A DNA stretch of 62,997 nucleotides from an uncultured Cellvibrionales bacterium. GTDB taxonomy: Bacteria; Pseudomonadota; Gammaproteobacteria; Pseudomonadales; Cellvibrionaceae. The stretch covers positions 1 through 62,997 of the forward strand of contig CAJWZU010000010.1 of NCBI GenBank assembly GCA_913050115.1. The letters are read 5' to 3'. The notes under the pieces were generated by a model, which saw nothing but the letters and a program-made list of their open reading frames with translations, was not told where the DNA came from and searched no databases. The stretch's first letter is position 1. Every line of letters starts with the position of its first letter. Position numbers and translations under genes: made by a program. Below, piece by piece: positions 38,651 through 49,032 of this stretch.

Positions 38651-39502
38651 GTGAAAATACTCTTAACAGATACCCATAGTCCATTGGGGCAAGCGTTGCT
38701 GCATGAACTCGAACGTCAGCCCTATACCTTACTTTGCCCTAGCAACGAAGTAGACTGGCTGGACTTTGAATCGGTCTCAGTTTACCTGCAGCAGCATCAA
38801 CCTGATTTGATTATTAATGCTTTGGGATGGTCTGAATGGGCCGATGTCCAGTGGCAGCAGTTGTTGATCGGCTCGGCTCGAAATTTGGCTAAGGCCTGTG
38901 CTCAGCAGGGTGGCATTCCTTTGCAGTTGTCGAGCTATCGAGTGTTTGGCGGTGAGCAAAAAGATTGCTATGAAGTCGGTGACCGTCCCTCACCTTTAGG
39001 GGTGGTAGGGCGTGCCTTTTGGGATGCCGAGCGTCTTTATGATGCATCGCTCGATAAATGGCTGGTGCTGCGTTTGGGTTGGGTATTTGGCGTGCAGGCA
39101 AATAATCGACTTTCCAACACCTTACAGGCTTTGCGTAGCGGTGAATCGGTAGAGGCCGGTAGTGACTATTTCGGGGCGCCAACGACTGTGCTGGATGTCG
39201 CTCGTGTAGTCGTGGCTATGGTTCGGCAAATGCTTTGTGGCGCCAACAACTGGGGGCTTTATCAGTATGTTAGTAGTGATGTCTGCTCTGAGTTAGAATT
39301 TGTGCAAGAGCTTGCCGCTATTTTGCAGGAGACGGGTGATCTTAAAGGTAGGATTGTTGAGCCTGCGGAACAGGACGCACTGCAAGGCAGCGCAGTGCTT
39401 AGTAATCAGCGCTTACTAGACAATTTTGGCGTTAAGCCGCGTACATGGCGTCAGGGGTTGGGTGAAACGGTACGCCTGTGGCTCGAAAAAAACCCTGTTT
39501 GA
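38651..39502 (+). CDS. RmlD-like (dTDP-4-dehydrorhamnose reductase family) protein, probably non-catalytic
   Basis: A 283-aa protein with the fold pattern of RmlD/extended SDR proteins (MKILLTDTHSPLGQALLHEL at the start, VLRLGWVFG and the substrate-domain C-terminus). The hallmarks are lost: the cofactor motif GxxGxxG is DTHSPLG (only the last Gly remains), and the catalytic Tyr-x-x-x-Lys of the PLNVYGKTK motif reads SPLGVVGRAF (Val119, Phe123). The usual STDYVF is SSYRVF. It probably binds a ligand or partner instead of reducing a sugar. Start is GTG at 38651. No rhamnose genes are nearby. It ends at a bidirectional terminator. Confidence 0.7.
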   Translation: MKILLTDTHSPLGQALLHELERQPYTLLCPSNEVDWLDFESVSVYLQQHQPDLIINALGWSEWADVQWQQLLIGSARNLAKACAQQGGIPLQLSSYRVFGGEQKDCYEVGDRPSPLGVVGRAFWDAERLYDASLDKWLVLRLGWVFGVQANNRLSNTLQALRSGESVEAGSDYFGAPTTVLDVARVVVAMVRQMLCGANNWGLYQYVSSDVCSELEFVQELAAILQETGDLKGRIVEPAEQDALQGSAVLSNQRLLDNFGVKPRTWRQGLGETVRLWLEKNPV

Positions 39503-39619
39503 GTGAGTGTTTCGACTGCAAATTATGCAGCTTGGAATTGTTAATCAGTCGTTGCGCCTGCCTCGTCGACTATTTTTCTTGGTGTTTTGGTGAGCGACAG
39601 GAATCACTTTATCGTCAAT

Positions 39620-39657
39620 AAAAAAGGCCGAGTATCATTAGATGCTCGGCCTTTTTT
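39620..39657. terminator. Bidirectional terminator between RmlD-like gene and fabB
   Basis: AAAAAAGGCCGAG pairs with CTCGGCCTTTTTT around a 12-nt loop; A- and T-runs on both sides let it serve both converging genes. Confidence 0.93.
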
Positions 39658-39672
39658 GTTGTTCTGTTCTGA

Positions 39673-40890
39673 CTAATCGTTGTAACGATCAAAAATCAGA
39701 GTGGCATTGGTGCCGCCAAAGCCGAAGCTGTTCGACATTACACGGTTGAGCTTAGTGTTATCACGACGCTCTAGGACGATGTCCAGTCCCTGAGCTTTTT
39801 CATCGACAGTGCTAATGTTGGCAGAGGCGCAGATGAAATCGTTTTCCATCATTAGTAAGCTGTAGATGGCTTCCTGAACACCAGTGGCGCCCAGTGAGTG
39901 ACCCGTTAGCGACTTAGTAGAGCTGATGGCGGGGCTCTTATCACCAAATACATTTTGTACAGCGCCCAGTTCGGCTAAGTCGCCAACGGGAGTAGATGTA
40001 CCATGAGAGTTTATGTAGTCGATTGGGCCTGCAACAGTGGCCATAGCTTGTTGCATGCACCGAGTTGCCCCTTCGCCCGAAGGGGCAACCATGTCGTAGC
40101 CATCGGAGGTGGCACCATAGCCTGTCAACTCGGCATAGATCTTGGCGCCGCGGGCTTTGGCATGCTCAAGTTCTTCTATAATTAAGCAGCCGCCGCCACC
40201 GGCGATAACGAAACCGTCACGGTCAGCATCATAAGCGCGCGAGGCTTTTTCTGGGGTGTCGTTGTACTTGGTTGAAAGCGCGCCCATAGCGTCAAATAAG
40301 CAGGACAGCGACCAGTGTTCTTCTTCTCCACCGCCCGCTAAGACAACGTCTTGTTTACCCAGCTGGATCTGCTCCATAGCGGCGCCAATACAGTGAGCGC
40401 TGGTGGCGCAGGCCGATGAAATCGAGTAGTTAACGCCCTTGATTTTAAAGGGGGTCGCCAAACAAGCCGATACCGTACTGCCCATAGTCTGGGTAACGCG
40501 ATATGGCCCCACGCGTTTAAGGCCGCGGTTGCGCAGAATGTCGGCCGCTTCAACCAAGTTGGCTGATGATGCGCCGCCAGAGCCCATTATTAAACCGGTG
40601 CGTGGATTGGACATTTGCTCATCGGTAAGGCCTGAGTCTTTCACTGCTGCGGTGCTGGCAATGTGAGCGAAGGCGGCGGCATCACCCATAAAACGCAGAG
40701 TTTTGCGGTCAATGTGCTCTTTCAGATCTATATCGATAGAGCCGGCGATATGGCTGCGAAACCCCATTTCTTTGTAAGCTTCCTGAAACTTAATGCCGGA
40801 GCGGCCTTCGCGCAAAGATTCCAATACGGTTTCTTTGTCGTTGCCGATGCAGGAAACAATACCCATGCCAGTGATCACAACGCGCTTCAT
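39673..40890 (-). CDS. fabB: Beta-ketoacyl-ACP synthase I
   Basis: FabB (405 aa, family length) condenses malonyl-ACP with acyl-ACP and is needed to extend unsaturated chains. Active-site Cys161 in [10 protein letters not shown], catalytic histidines in [11 protein letters not shown] and [11 protein letters not shown], with the conserved Lys just before the latter. Transcribed after fabA with a 94-nt gap, the classic fabAB operon of pseudomonad-type bacteria, which together make monounsaturated fatty acids. Confidence 0.97.
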   Translation of the reverse strand: MKRVVITGMGIVSCIGNDKETVLESLREGRSGIKFQEAYKEMGFRSHIAGSIDIDLKEHIDRKTLRFMGDAAAFAHIASTAAVKDSGLTDEQMSNPRTGLIMGSGGASSANLVEAADILRNRGLKRVGPYRVTQTMGSTVSACLATPFKIKGVNYSISSACATSAHCIGAAMEQIQLGKQDVVLAGGGEEEHWSLSCLFDAMGALSTKYNDTPEKASRAYDADRDGFVIAGGGGCLIIEELEHAKARGAKIYAELTGYGATSDGYDMVAPSGEGATRCMQQAMATVAGPIDYINSHGTSTPVGDLAELGAVQNVFGDKSPAISSTKSLTGHSLGATGVQEAIYSLLMMENDFICASANISTVDEKAQGLDIVLERRDNTKLNRVMSNSFGFGGTNATLIFDRYND

Positions 40891-40984
40891 AAACTACCTC
40901 AAAAAAAGTCGGTAATAAGAGTCAACTGTGGTTGACCCTTGGGGGTGCTGCTACTAATTGGCGCAGTCACCGGTTTAAATAAGA

Positions 40985-41506
40985 TTAAAATGCTTCAGTG
41001 TTTTGAAACAGGCCTACGCGCAGATCTTTCGCAACGTAGATAACCTTGCCGTCTACAGAAACTGTGCCATCGGCAATACCAAGAACAAGTTTACGTTCGA
41101 TAACGCGTTTTAGGTTCAGGTTGTAGGTAACTTTTTTGGCGGTTGGTAGAACTTGGCCAGTAAATTTCAGTTCGCCTACACCAAGAGCGCGACCATGGCC
41201 CGGGTTGCCTTTCCAGCCTAGAAAAAAACCAACTAGCTGCCATAGGGCGTCTAAGCCAAGGCAGCCCGGCATTACTGGGTCGCCTGGGAAGTGGCACTGA
41301 AAGAACCATAGATCAGGGTTGATATCGAGTTCAGCAATGATGCCGCCTTTACCAAGATCGCCGCCGTCGGTGGTAATACTGGTGATGCGGTCCATCATCA
41401 GCATGTTGTCTACTGGCAGTTGTGCGTTGCCTGGGCCAAACATGCGGCCGTGGCCACAATCCAGTAATTCATCGCGGTTGTAAGAGCTTTTCGGTTCAAA
41501 GGTCAT
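40985..41506 (-). CDS. fabA: 3-hydroxydecanoyl-ACP dehydratase/isomerase
   Basis: FabA (173 aa; E. coli 172) dehydrates 3-hydroxydecanoyl-ACP and isomerises trans-2- to cis-3-decenoyl-ACP, the branch point of unsaturated fatty acid synthesis. Catalytic His72 in [14 protein letters not shown] and Asp86 in [10 protein letters not shown] are in place. First gene of fabAB, with an upstream gap of 186 nt to ispB in which I see no clear FabR-type palindrome. Confidence 0.97.
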   Translation of the reverse strand: MTFEPKSSYNRDELLDCGHGRMFGPGNAQLPVDNMLMMDRITSITTDGGDLGKGGIIAELDINPDLWFFQCHFPGDPVMPGCLGLDALWQLVGFFLGWKGNPGHGRALGVGELKFTGQVLPTAKKVTYNLNLKRVIERKLVLGIADGTVSVDGKVIYVAKDLRVGLFQNTEAF

Positions 41507-41692
41507 AGTCGACTCGATTTGTTAGTAGTTCACTTGCCGCGATTAGCGCGCAGCAACTGGAACAAGGTCAGTTATAAATGCGTGCATTTTACCGTTTGTA
41601 GCAACTATGTCCACTTGGCGGTGGTGACCGAGTGTAAGGCGGACTAAATATCCGTGGCGACTCGGGTTAGCTGTTGTGTTGTAGTGACTAAA

Positions 41693-42691
41693 TTAATGGT
41701 CACGGCCAACGGCAAAGCGGGCCAAATCTTCCATCGCGCTGCGATACTTGTTGTCGGGTAGGCATTGCAGTTCGGCAATGGCTAAATCGACTTGTTCGTG
41801 GGCGCAGTTGTTGGTGTATTTAAGGGCACCGGTGCTGCGTACAATTTCAACCACTGCCTCTAATTGCTTGCTGTCGCCGTTGCGAATAGCGGCGGCAATC
41901 AACTCGCGCTGCGCTTTAGTGCCGCGCTTCATAGCCTCGATCAGAGGGAGTGTGGGTTTGCCCTCGGCTAAGTCGTCGCCGACGTTTTTTCCTAGTGCTT
42001 CGGCATCGCCTTCGTAGTCGAGAGCGTCGTCGATCAGCTGAAAGGCAAGGCCCAGGTGATAGCCATAGCGCCGCAAGCTGCGGCGCTGTTCTGTAGTGGC
42101 TTCGGCCAGCACAGCTGCTGTCTCGCAGGAGCCCTCGAATAAAGCGGCGGTTTTTTTGTGGATTACGCTAAAGTAGCCACGCTCGTCGACGTCGGGGTTT
42201 TTGGCATTCACTAATTGCTGAACTTCACCTTCGGAGATGATATTAGTGGTGTCGGACAATATGGCCATAATGTCCATATTGCGTATCTGTACCATCATCT
42301 GAAAAGCGCGGGAGTAAAGAAAATCGCCGACCAGTACGCTGGGAGCATTGCCCCACTCTGCATTAGCGGTGGGGCGGCCGCGGCGCAGTGACGACACGTC
42401 AACCACGTCATCATGCAGCAGTGTGGCAGTGTGAATGAATTCAATGATTGCCGCTAAGTCGAGGTTGTGTTGAATGACCTGAGGGCCGCTTTTTTCGCCA
42501 CTGTTATTAGCGTTATAGTCCAGTGCGCGAGTAATGAGCAGCACCAACAGTGGGCGCAAACGTTTGCCTCCGGCCTCAATAAGGTAGTGCCCAATATTCT
42601 CGACTAAGCCTACGTCTGAGTGGAGTTGTTCAATAATACGCTGATTGACGGCGTTAAAATCGTCGGCAACGACTTTGTGAAATGGCAGCAT
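41693..42691 (-). CDS. ispB: Octaprenyl (polyprenyl) diphosphate synthase
   Basis: A trans-polyprenyl diphosphate synthase (332 aa; IspB of E. coli 323) that makes the ubiquinone side chain. First Asp-rich motif DDVVD at 94-98 (LLHDDVVDVSSLRRGRPTAN), second LIDDALDYEGD in the C-terminal half, GGKRLRP near residue 41. Divergent from rplU, the same arrangement as in E. coli and Pseudomonas. The exact chain length cannot be read from the sequence. Confidence 0.95.
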   Translation of the reverse strand: MLPFHKVVADDFNAVNQRIIEQLHSDVGLVENIGHYLIEAGGKRLRPLLVLLITRALDYNANNSGEKSGPQVIQHNLDLAAIIEFIHTATLLHDDVVDVSSLRRGRPTANAEWGNAPSVLVGDFLYSRAFQMMVQIRNMDIMAILSDTTNIISEGEVQQLVNAKNPDVDERGYFSVIHKKTAALFEGSCETAAVLAEATTEQRRSLRRYGYHLGLAFQLIDDALDYEGDAEALGKNVGDDLAEGKPTLPLIEAMKRGTKAQRELIAAAIRNGDSKQLEAVVEIVRSTGALKYTNNCAHEQVDLAIAELQCLPDNKYRSAMEDLARFAVGRDH

Positions 42692-42819
42692 CTTGGCGGG
42701 GCCTTGCTTGGGTATTCATAAAAGAGCATATTTTAAGTTGCAAGTGCTTACAGAGGCAACCCAATAGTCCAATCAGATTGGAGCCGGTGATAGGTGCTGC
42801 AAGTAAAAATTGATCAAAC

Positions 42820-42848
42820 TTGCACCAATGCGGCCTCTGGCGTAAAAT
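42820..42848 (+). promoter_or_regulatory. Sigma70-type promoter of rplU-rpmA
   Basis: TTGCAC (42820-42825), 17-nt spacer, TAAAAT (42843-42848), 132 nt before the rplU ATG. The 288-nt gap between ispB and rplU should also hold the ispB promoter on the other strand. Confidence 0.75.
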
Positions 42849-42979
42849 GTCGGGTCCTGAAATCAGGAATACGACGCAAGCGAATATTAAACTTAGTCGC
42901 GGTTGCAGCTTTTAACAGTTGTAGATGCGAGCCAAGTGCTTAGTGTCGTCCAATTTAACACGTTAATTGGAGCATACGT

Positions 42980-43291
42980 ATGTACGCTGTATTTAAGAGC
43001 GGTGGTAAGCAGCACCGTGTTGTTGAGGGCGAAACCCTCAAACTGGAAAAGATTGAAGTAGCCACTGGCGAAACTATCGATTTCGAAGAAGTATTGATGG
43101 TTGCCAATGGCGACGATATCAAGATTGGCGCACCCGTTGTTGCCGGCGCTAAAGTAACTGCGGAAGTAGTTGCTCATGGTCGTGGCGAAAAAGTCACTAT
43201 CATCAAATTTCGTCGTCGCAAGCACTCTATGAAGCGTCAAGGTCATCGTCAGTGGTTCACGGAAGTGAAAATCACTGGTATCACAGGTTAA
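42980..43291 (+). CDS. rplU: 50S ribosomal protein L21
   Basis: L21 (103 aa, same as E. coli). [20 protein letters not shown]; basic loop [26 protein letters not shown] before the ATG. Forms an operon with rpmA, 15 nt downstream. Confidence 0.98.
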   Translation: MYAVFKSGGKQHRVVEGETLKLEKIEVATGETIDFEEVLMVANGDDIKIGAPVVAGAKVTAEVVAHGRGEKVTIIKFRRRKHSMKRQGHRQWFTEVKITGITG

Positions 43292-43306
43292 TAGGAGTTA
43301 GAGACA

Positions 43307-43564
43307 ATGGCTCATAAAAAAGCTGGTGGTAGTACTAATAACGGTCGCGATTCCGAGAGCAAACGCTTAGGCGTGAAGCGCTATGGCGGCCAAGAAGTTC
43401 TTGCAGGTAACATCCTTGTGCGTCAGCGCGGAACTAAGTTCCACGCCGGCACCAATGTTGGTATTGGTAAGGACCACACACTGTTTGCGAAAGCGCACGG
43501 CGTGGTTAAGTTCGAAGTAAAAGGCCCTAAGAACCGCAAGTTCGTCAGCATCGTTGCTGCTTAA
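43307..43564 (+). CDS. rpmA: 50S ribosomal protein L27
   Basis: L27 (85 aa); its N-terminal tail reaches the peptidyl transferase centre. [20 protein letters not shown] starts directly with the mature-type sequence, so there is no cleaved N-terminal extension of the Firmicute kind. Followed by two strong hairpins before obgE. Confidence 0.98.
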   Translation: MAHKKAGGSTNNGRDSESKRLGVKRYGGQEVLAGNILVRQRGTKFHAGTNVGIGKDHTLFAKAHGVVKFEVKGPKNRKFVSIVAA

Positions 43565-43608
43565 TTTGGTGTTCGGCCGCAGCAACCTTTCGGGGTTGTT
43601 GCACGCTG

Positions 43609-43658
43609 AGAATAAAGAAAAGCCCTATCAAAATTTTGATAGGGCTTTTCTTTATTCT
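43609..43658. terminator. 50-bp perfect palindrome (terminator) after rpmA
   Basis: 25-nt arms (AGAATAAAGAAAAGCCCTAT + CAAAA and exact complement) with no spacer, preceded by GCAGCAACC/GGTTGTTGC (43578-43602). The core AAAAGCCCTATCAAAATTTTGATAGGGCTTTT has T-runs on either strand, so it is a good terminator both ways, but the perfect symmetry extends well beyond what termination needs. Confidence 0.92.
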
Positions 43659-43704
43659 AGGCACTGAAAAATATCTAAACTGAAAAAAGTCCTAGAAATT
43701 GTAA

Positions 43705-44940
<1,236 letters not shown>

Positions 44941-45092
44941 CTTATCGCTAAAGTGCGCAATTTGTGCGCGGCCGTCGTTGCCGCTGTGCTCGGTCGGTTG
45001 TGTGCATAATGAACGCTTATTTTTTGTGCCCAGTGGCGCCTTGTCTATACACAAATTTCACACCTTATCGATACGTTAGGCAGCTTTAATCA

Positions 45093-46214
45093 ATGAGTAG
45101 TAGGTTTTTTTTAAAGCGCGCTAAGCGTGTAGTCGTTAAGATCGGTAGCGCTCTGCTAACCGATGATGGTCGCGGTCTTGATGTGGCCTCTATCAGTGGC
45201 TGGGTTGAGCAGATGGCGGCGGCTAAACGGGCTGGTGTCGAGCTGGTGTTGGTGTCGTCGGGCTCTGTTGCGGCCGGTATGACTCGCCTCGGCTGGGTTA
45301 AACGTCCTAAAGTTATTCACGAATTGCAAGCGGCGGCCGCTGTCGGTCAAATGAGTTTGGTGCAAACTTATGAGAGCGCCTTTTCTAAATTTGATCTGCA
45401 CGCGGCACAAATTCTCCTCGATCATGACGATCTCTCCAGTCGCCAGCGCTATCTAAATGCGCGCTCTACGTTGCGCACGCTCATGGCTATGGATGTGGTG
45501 CCGGTGGTGAATGAAAACGATACTGTGGTTACCGATGAGATCCGCTTTGGTGATAACGATACTTTGGCAGCTCTGGTCGCGAACTTAATTGAAGCGGACC
45601 TGCTGATCTTACTCACAGATCAAGATGGTATGTTTGATGCCGATCCACGCGCTAACCCCGATGCTAAGTTGCTGATGGAGATGGCGGTGGGTGATGAGCG
45701 TCTTGATGCTATGGCTGGTGATGGCGGTGCGCTGGGTCGCGGCGGCATGACTACTAAGGTGCGCGCGGCCCGTGTAGCCGCTCGCTCCGGTGCTAATACG
45801 GTCATAGTCGGCGGGCGTCTAGAGGGAGCCATTACTCGAGTGTTGGCCGCCGAGCCAATAGGTACATTGATGCGCGCCAGCGAAAAGCCGCAGGCGGCGC
45901 GTAAGCGCTGGCTTTCGGGCCATATGCAAACTCGCGGATCGCTGCAGTTGGATGACGGTGCTGTGAAGGCTTTGCTGCATAAAGGGGTGAGTCTGCTGCC
46001 GGTCGGGATCTATCGCGTTTGCGGTGAATTTACTCGCGGCGAGGTGGTGGCCTGTGTCGACAGTGAGGGAGTTGAGATTGCTCGCGGTCTGATTAACTAT
46101 TCATCGAGCGAGGCGCAGCTGATAGCCGGTAAATCCAGTCGTAAAATAGAATCGCTACTGGGTTATAAGGATGATGACGAGCTGATTCACCGAGATAATT
46201 TAGTCTTGGTGTAG
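45093..46214 (+). CDS. proB: Glutamate 5-kinase
   Basis: ProB (373 aa; E. coli 367) phosphorylates glutamate in the first step of proline synthesis. Amino acid kinase domain: [18 protein letters not shown] at the N-terminus, [36 protein letters not shown]-terminal PUA domain (about residues 280-370) contains [20 protein letters not shown]. The ribosome-binding site is weak (AGG 13 nt upstream). proA is not adjacent. Confidence 0.96.
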   Translation: MSSRFFLKRAKRVVVKIGSALLTDDGRGLDVASISGWVEQMAAAKRAGVELVLVSSGSVAAGMTRLGWVKRPKVIHELQAAAAVGQMSLVQTYESAFSKFDLHAAQILLDHDDLSSRQRYLNARSTLRTLMAMDVVPVVNENDTVVTDEIRFGDNDTLAALVANLIEADLLILLTDQDGMFDADPRANPDAKLLMEMAVGDERLDAMAGDGGALGRGGMTTKVRAARVAARSGANTVIVGGRLEGAITRVLAAEPIGTLMRASEKPQAARKRWLSGHMQTRGSLQLDDGAVKALLHKGVSLLPVGIYRVCGEFTRGEVVACVDSEGVEIARGLINYSSSEAQLIAGKSSRKIESLLGYKDDDELIHRDNLVLV

Positions 46215-46246
46215 CTGTTGAGCCCTGAATATTAAGATCTTAGAAG

Positions 46247-46271
46247 CCTGATTCAATAATCGGGTTTTTTT
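46247..46271 (+). terminator. Intrinsic terminator after proB
   Basis: CCTGATT-CAAT-AATCGGG, a 7-bp stem with one G-U pair, followed by TTTTTTT. Confidence 0.85.
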
Positions 46272-46444
46272 GTGCCTCGAATACCGTAGGTATTATCGCT
46301 AGGGGCTTTGATCTGAGTGCTCTTGTTGTCGAAGTTGACGGCTGTTATGACCACCGGCTTGCTCTTTATGTCTGAAAAATTGCTGTCGTAAATACAGTCG
46401 CCCTTGTTAGTGAGGCTTTTTTCTAGGCGTAAAAAAACCGGCAC
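46253..46444 (-). CDS. Doubtful small frame between proB and rpsT
   Basis: A 63-codon frame starting at a GTG inside the rpsT terminator hairpin (start MPVFLRLEKSLTNKGDCIYD, end GIRGTKKPDY). I do not recognise it. The internal sequence (SDIKSKPVVITAVNFDN) looks more protein-like than chance, but it has no ribosome-binding site, begins in one terminator and ends in another. It may be a decayed gene fragment or no gene. Confidence 0.2.
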   Translation of the reverse strand: MPVFLRLEKSLTNKGDCIYDSNFSDIKSKPVVITAVNFDNKSTQIKAPSDNTYGIRGTKKPDY

Positions 46445-46458
46445 AAGGCCGGTTTTTT
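46432..46458. terminator. Terminator of rpsT (bidirectional)
   Basis: AAAAAACCGGC-ACAAG-GCCGGTTTTTT, an 11-bp stem with runs on both sides, 20 nt beyond the rpsT stop on the minus strand. Confidence 0.92.
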
Positions 46459-46478
46459 AGTGCGCTTGAAGCGTCAGA

Positions 46479-46745
46479 TTAAGCAGCTAGGGCTTTGATC
46501 TGAGCGTTCAGGCGGCTCTTATGACGAGCGGCTTTATTCTTGTGAATAATGCCCTTGTCAGCGATGCGGTCAAGAATTGGTACCGCTGCAGTTAGCGCTG
46601 CATTGGCTTCGTCTGCGTTACCTGCGTCGATAGCTGCAATTACCTTTTTCAGGCAAGTGCGCACCATGGAGCGCAGGCTGGCGTTGTGCTTGCGCGACTT
46701 TTCGTTTTGACGTGCGCGTTTTTTAGCTTGAGGTGAATTGGCCAC
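46479..46745 (-). CDS. rpsT: 30S ribosomal protein S20
   Basis: S20 (88 aa), an all-helical 16S binder. [21 protein letters not shown]-terminal [28 protein letters not shown] site before the ATG. Stands alone with its own terminator. Confidence 0.97.
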   Translation of the reverse strand: MANSPQAKKRARQNEKSRKHNASLRSMVRTCLKKVIAAIDAGNADEANAALTAAVPILDRIADKGIIHKNKAARHKSRLNAQIKALAA

Positions 46746-46901
46746 CGTATTGCTCCTGTATTTGGACTGAAAGTATTTATTTTAAAGAAAATCTTAAAAA
46801 ATAGTTAAGTTTTAGCGCTTAATCTAAGGGTCTAAAACTTGGACGCGGTATTATGCGGTTTTGCAGATTAATGTCAATCTTTGTGCGCGAATGTTGTGCT
46901 A

Positions 46902-48971
46902 TTACTTTGTTCTCTGAACCGGCAGCTCAATACAAAAAATGACGCCGCTTTCATCTTGGCGGTTTTGGGCTTGAACGCGGCCGCCGTGAAAGAGTGCTAT
47001 TAAGCGCACAATATTCAGACCAAGTCCCATGTGTGGGCTGCTAGCGCTGTTTTTGTTGTGGCTGCTGATATTTCCGCGCACCGATACAAGTGAGTCAAAT
47101 AGCTGTTCGCGCATCTTGTCGGGTAGCAGAGGGCCGTCATTGCTAACGCTGAGAAGTATATTGTCGCCTCGGCGCTGCAATCGGTATTCAATGTTGCCCT
47201 CCGGGGGGCAGAAATCACTGGCATTGTCGCTGAGCTTATCCAATAGCTGCACCAGCAGCTCGGGCGCACCATTGAAAGCATAATCAGCGGGTGCAATGTT
47301 CAACTGCAATGGCTGCGGATAAACATCGCTATAGGCCGCAATAAGCTGTCGCAGCAACGCGGCCAAGTCGAACACTTCGCGTCCAGCGCTTTGAATGCTA
47401 TTTTCCACACGACTGGCTGCGCTCATGGCCGAAATTAACTTACTGAGTCGTTCGCTGCCGTCGCGAGCACGCAACAAGAAGGTGCAGGCTTTATCGCCCA
47501 GCGATTCATGCTCCAAATTGTCGAGTGAGGAACGCACCACTGCAAGCGGCGTGCGCAATTCGTGCGACAGCTTGTTGGCGAGTGTTTTTAAATAATGGGT
47601 GTGGCCCTCTAACCGCTGCAGTAACTCATGATAATTTCGCGATAATTCACCGATCTCATCGGTGGCCCCAAATGATGGCCAGTGGTCTTGCCGTTGCACT
47701 AATTGACCGTCATCGGAGACCGCCATGGCGGCGGCATGACCCAATCGACGTATACGCCAAGATAACCAGCTGGCGTAAAACAGTAAGGTTAAGCTGACCA
47801 ATACGGTGGTGACAAAGCTGTATTGCATTAAACGAGTAAAGGCGTTGCCGGTCAGTTTTAGCAGGTGCTCACTGCTCTGTTCGGCGATCAAAACACCCAG
47901 CAATTGTTGGTCGTGAATAATGGCGACACTGCTGCGACCTATTTGGCCGGTTGCTGATGGATACCACCGGTGATTGCTACTGCCCATTAGGGCGAGATTG
48001 ATATCGTCACCCTCTACGCGGCCCAGTAAGTTGCTGGGGGGTAAGGTTTCATTGCTCTGTGCCAGTGCCAATCGATAAATTTGCAGGGTTAACCACGAGG
48101 GCTGTGCGCTGTTAATGTCGGTATTGTCAGCTTGCGGTGAGCCTGTCCGCGCGAGCGACCAATGCTCGGGGTTGATAACCTCAAGTTGCAGTGAGGGCTG
48201 TTCAAATACTTGCAGTGCTTTTTCAATAGGGCCAAGGCTGTAGGTTAATGTGGCCGCCAAATGCTGGCTGTGATGGGTTCCTATGTGTCGGTTTGAATTG
48301 CCATTGCCACTGACTATCTGCAGACCAAACCCGTAGGTACTAAACGCCAGTGGCAGTTGCAGCTCTACCGTGTAGCCATGCTCTTGTTCGTGCCAGACAC
48401 CCTCAATGTGATGCTCCCGCTGTGCCTGTCCATGAACATCACGGTAGTGGGCCAGTAGTGAGCCTGGGGCGCTAGTGGCCAGAGTGTAATCAATGCTGCT
48501 GCCGTCGGCATAACCTCGGCTGAGTAATAAATGATCGCCACTGGCCAACTGGTCGCTAGCGGGGTGGTGGTAGTCGATGTGTGGTGTTTGTACTTCAATA
48601 AATACATACAACTGGTCGAGAAATTTAGCGGCACGAATACTGGCAGAGAATTGACTAGACGAGTTCATGGCAGCGCTAAATTTTTGGCTGGGTAATTTAA
48701 GGCTGCGCCAATCGTCGATATAGCCGTCGACAATTAACGGCTGCTCAACCGTATGGGCATAAAGAGTGGGTGTGTTGGTGCGACCGCGATCTCGACCGAA
48801 TAGCTCGGGCTCTGCGGCGAGTCGGGCGGCGACAGCATTCGCGGTGGCATCAAGCGCCGCTAATTGACCCTGCTGAAGGGCCGAGCCGACTTCTTTAACG
48901 TATTGGCAGCCCGCCCAAGGCAAACTCAAGCTGAGCAGACTAAGAAGAACCAGCTGTTTGCGCAGCTTCAT
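46902..48971 (-). CDS. Sensor histidine kinase, PdsS-like (proteobacterial dedicated sortase system type)
   Basis: A 689-aa inner-membrane kinase. One N-terminal hydrophobic helix (about residues 7-22, SLLSLSLPWAGCQYVKE), a large periplasmic part starting with a CBM9-like pattern (LIVDGYIDDWRSLKLP near residue 80), a second helix (about 388-408), a HAMP-like linker and the kinase core: phospho-acceptor His470 in SHELRTPLAVVRSSL, N-box LLDKLSDNASDF, G2 box MGLGLNIVRLIALFHGG. From memory this architecture and the LPWAGCQYV start match the TIGRFAM family of kinases paired with a dedicated sortase in marine proteobacteria. The CBM9-like part suggests sensing a carbohydrate, which is inferred. Paired with the regulator 61 nt upstream. 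Confidence 0.8.
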   Translation of the reverse strand: MKLRKQLVLLSLLSLSLPWAGCQYVKEVGSALQQGQLAALDATANAVAARLAAEPELFGRDRGRTNTPTLYAHTVEQPLIVDGYIDDWRSLKLPSQKFSAAMNSSSQFSASIRAAKFLDQLYVFIEVQTPHIDYHHPASDQLASGDHLLLSRGYADGSSIDYTLATSAPGSLLAHYRDVHGQAQREHHIEGVWHEQEHGYTVELQLPLAFSTYGFGLQIVSGNGNSNRHIGTHHSQHLAATLTYSLGPIEKALQVFEQPSLQLEVINPEHWSLARTGSPQADNTDINSAQPSWLTLQIYRLALAQSNETLPPSNLLGRVEGDDINLALMGSSNHRWYPSATGQIGRSSVAIIHDQQLLGVLIAEQSSEHLLKLTGNAFTRLMQYSFVTTVLVSLTLLFYASWLSWRIRRLGHAAAMAVSDDGQLVQRQDHWPSFGATDEIGELSRNYHELLQRLEGHTHYLKTLANKLSHELRTPLAVVRSSLDNLEHESLGDKACTFLLRARDGSERLSKLISAMSAASRVENSIQSAGREVFDLAALLRQLIAAYSDVYPQPLQLNIAPADYAFNGAPELLVQLLDKLSDNASDFCPPEGNIEYRLQRRGDNILLSVSNDGPLLPDKMREQLFDSLVSVRGNISSHNKNSASSPHMGLGLNIVRLIALFHGGRVQAQNRQDESGVIFCIELPVQRTK

Positions 48972-49032
48972 TTAAGGTCCCGCAATAGGCCATGAAAATA
49001 TAGGGGGCGAAGTTTGAATGTTTTTATGCATT

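Noticed and set aside
48900-48971. Lipoprotein signal in the kinase (LPWAGC)
   Set aside because: The residue at the -3 position is Trp, not Leu or similar, and the protein is a membrane kinase with a second helix; it is a transmembrane segment.
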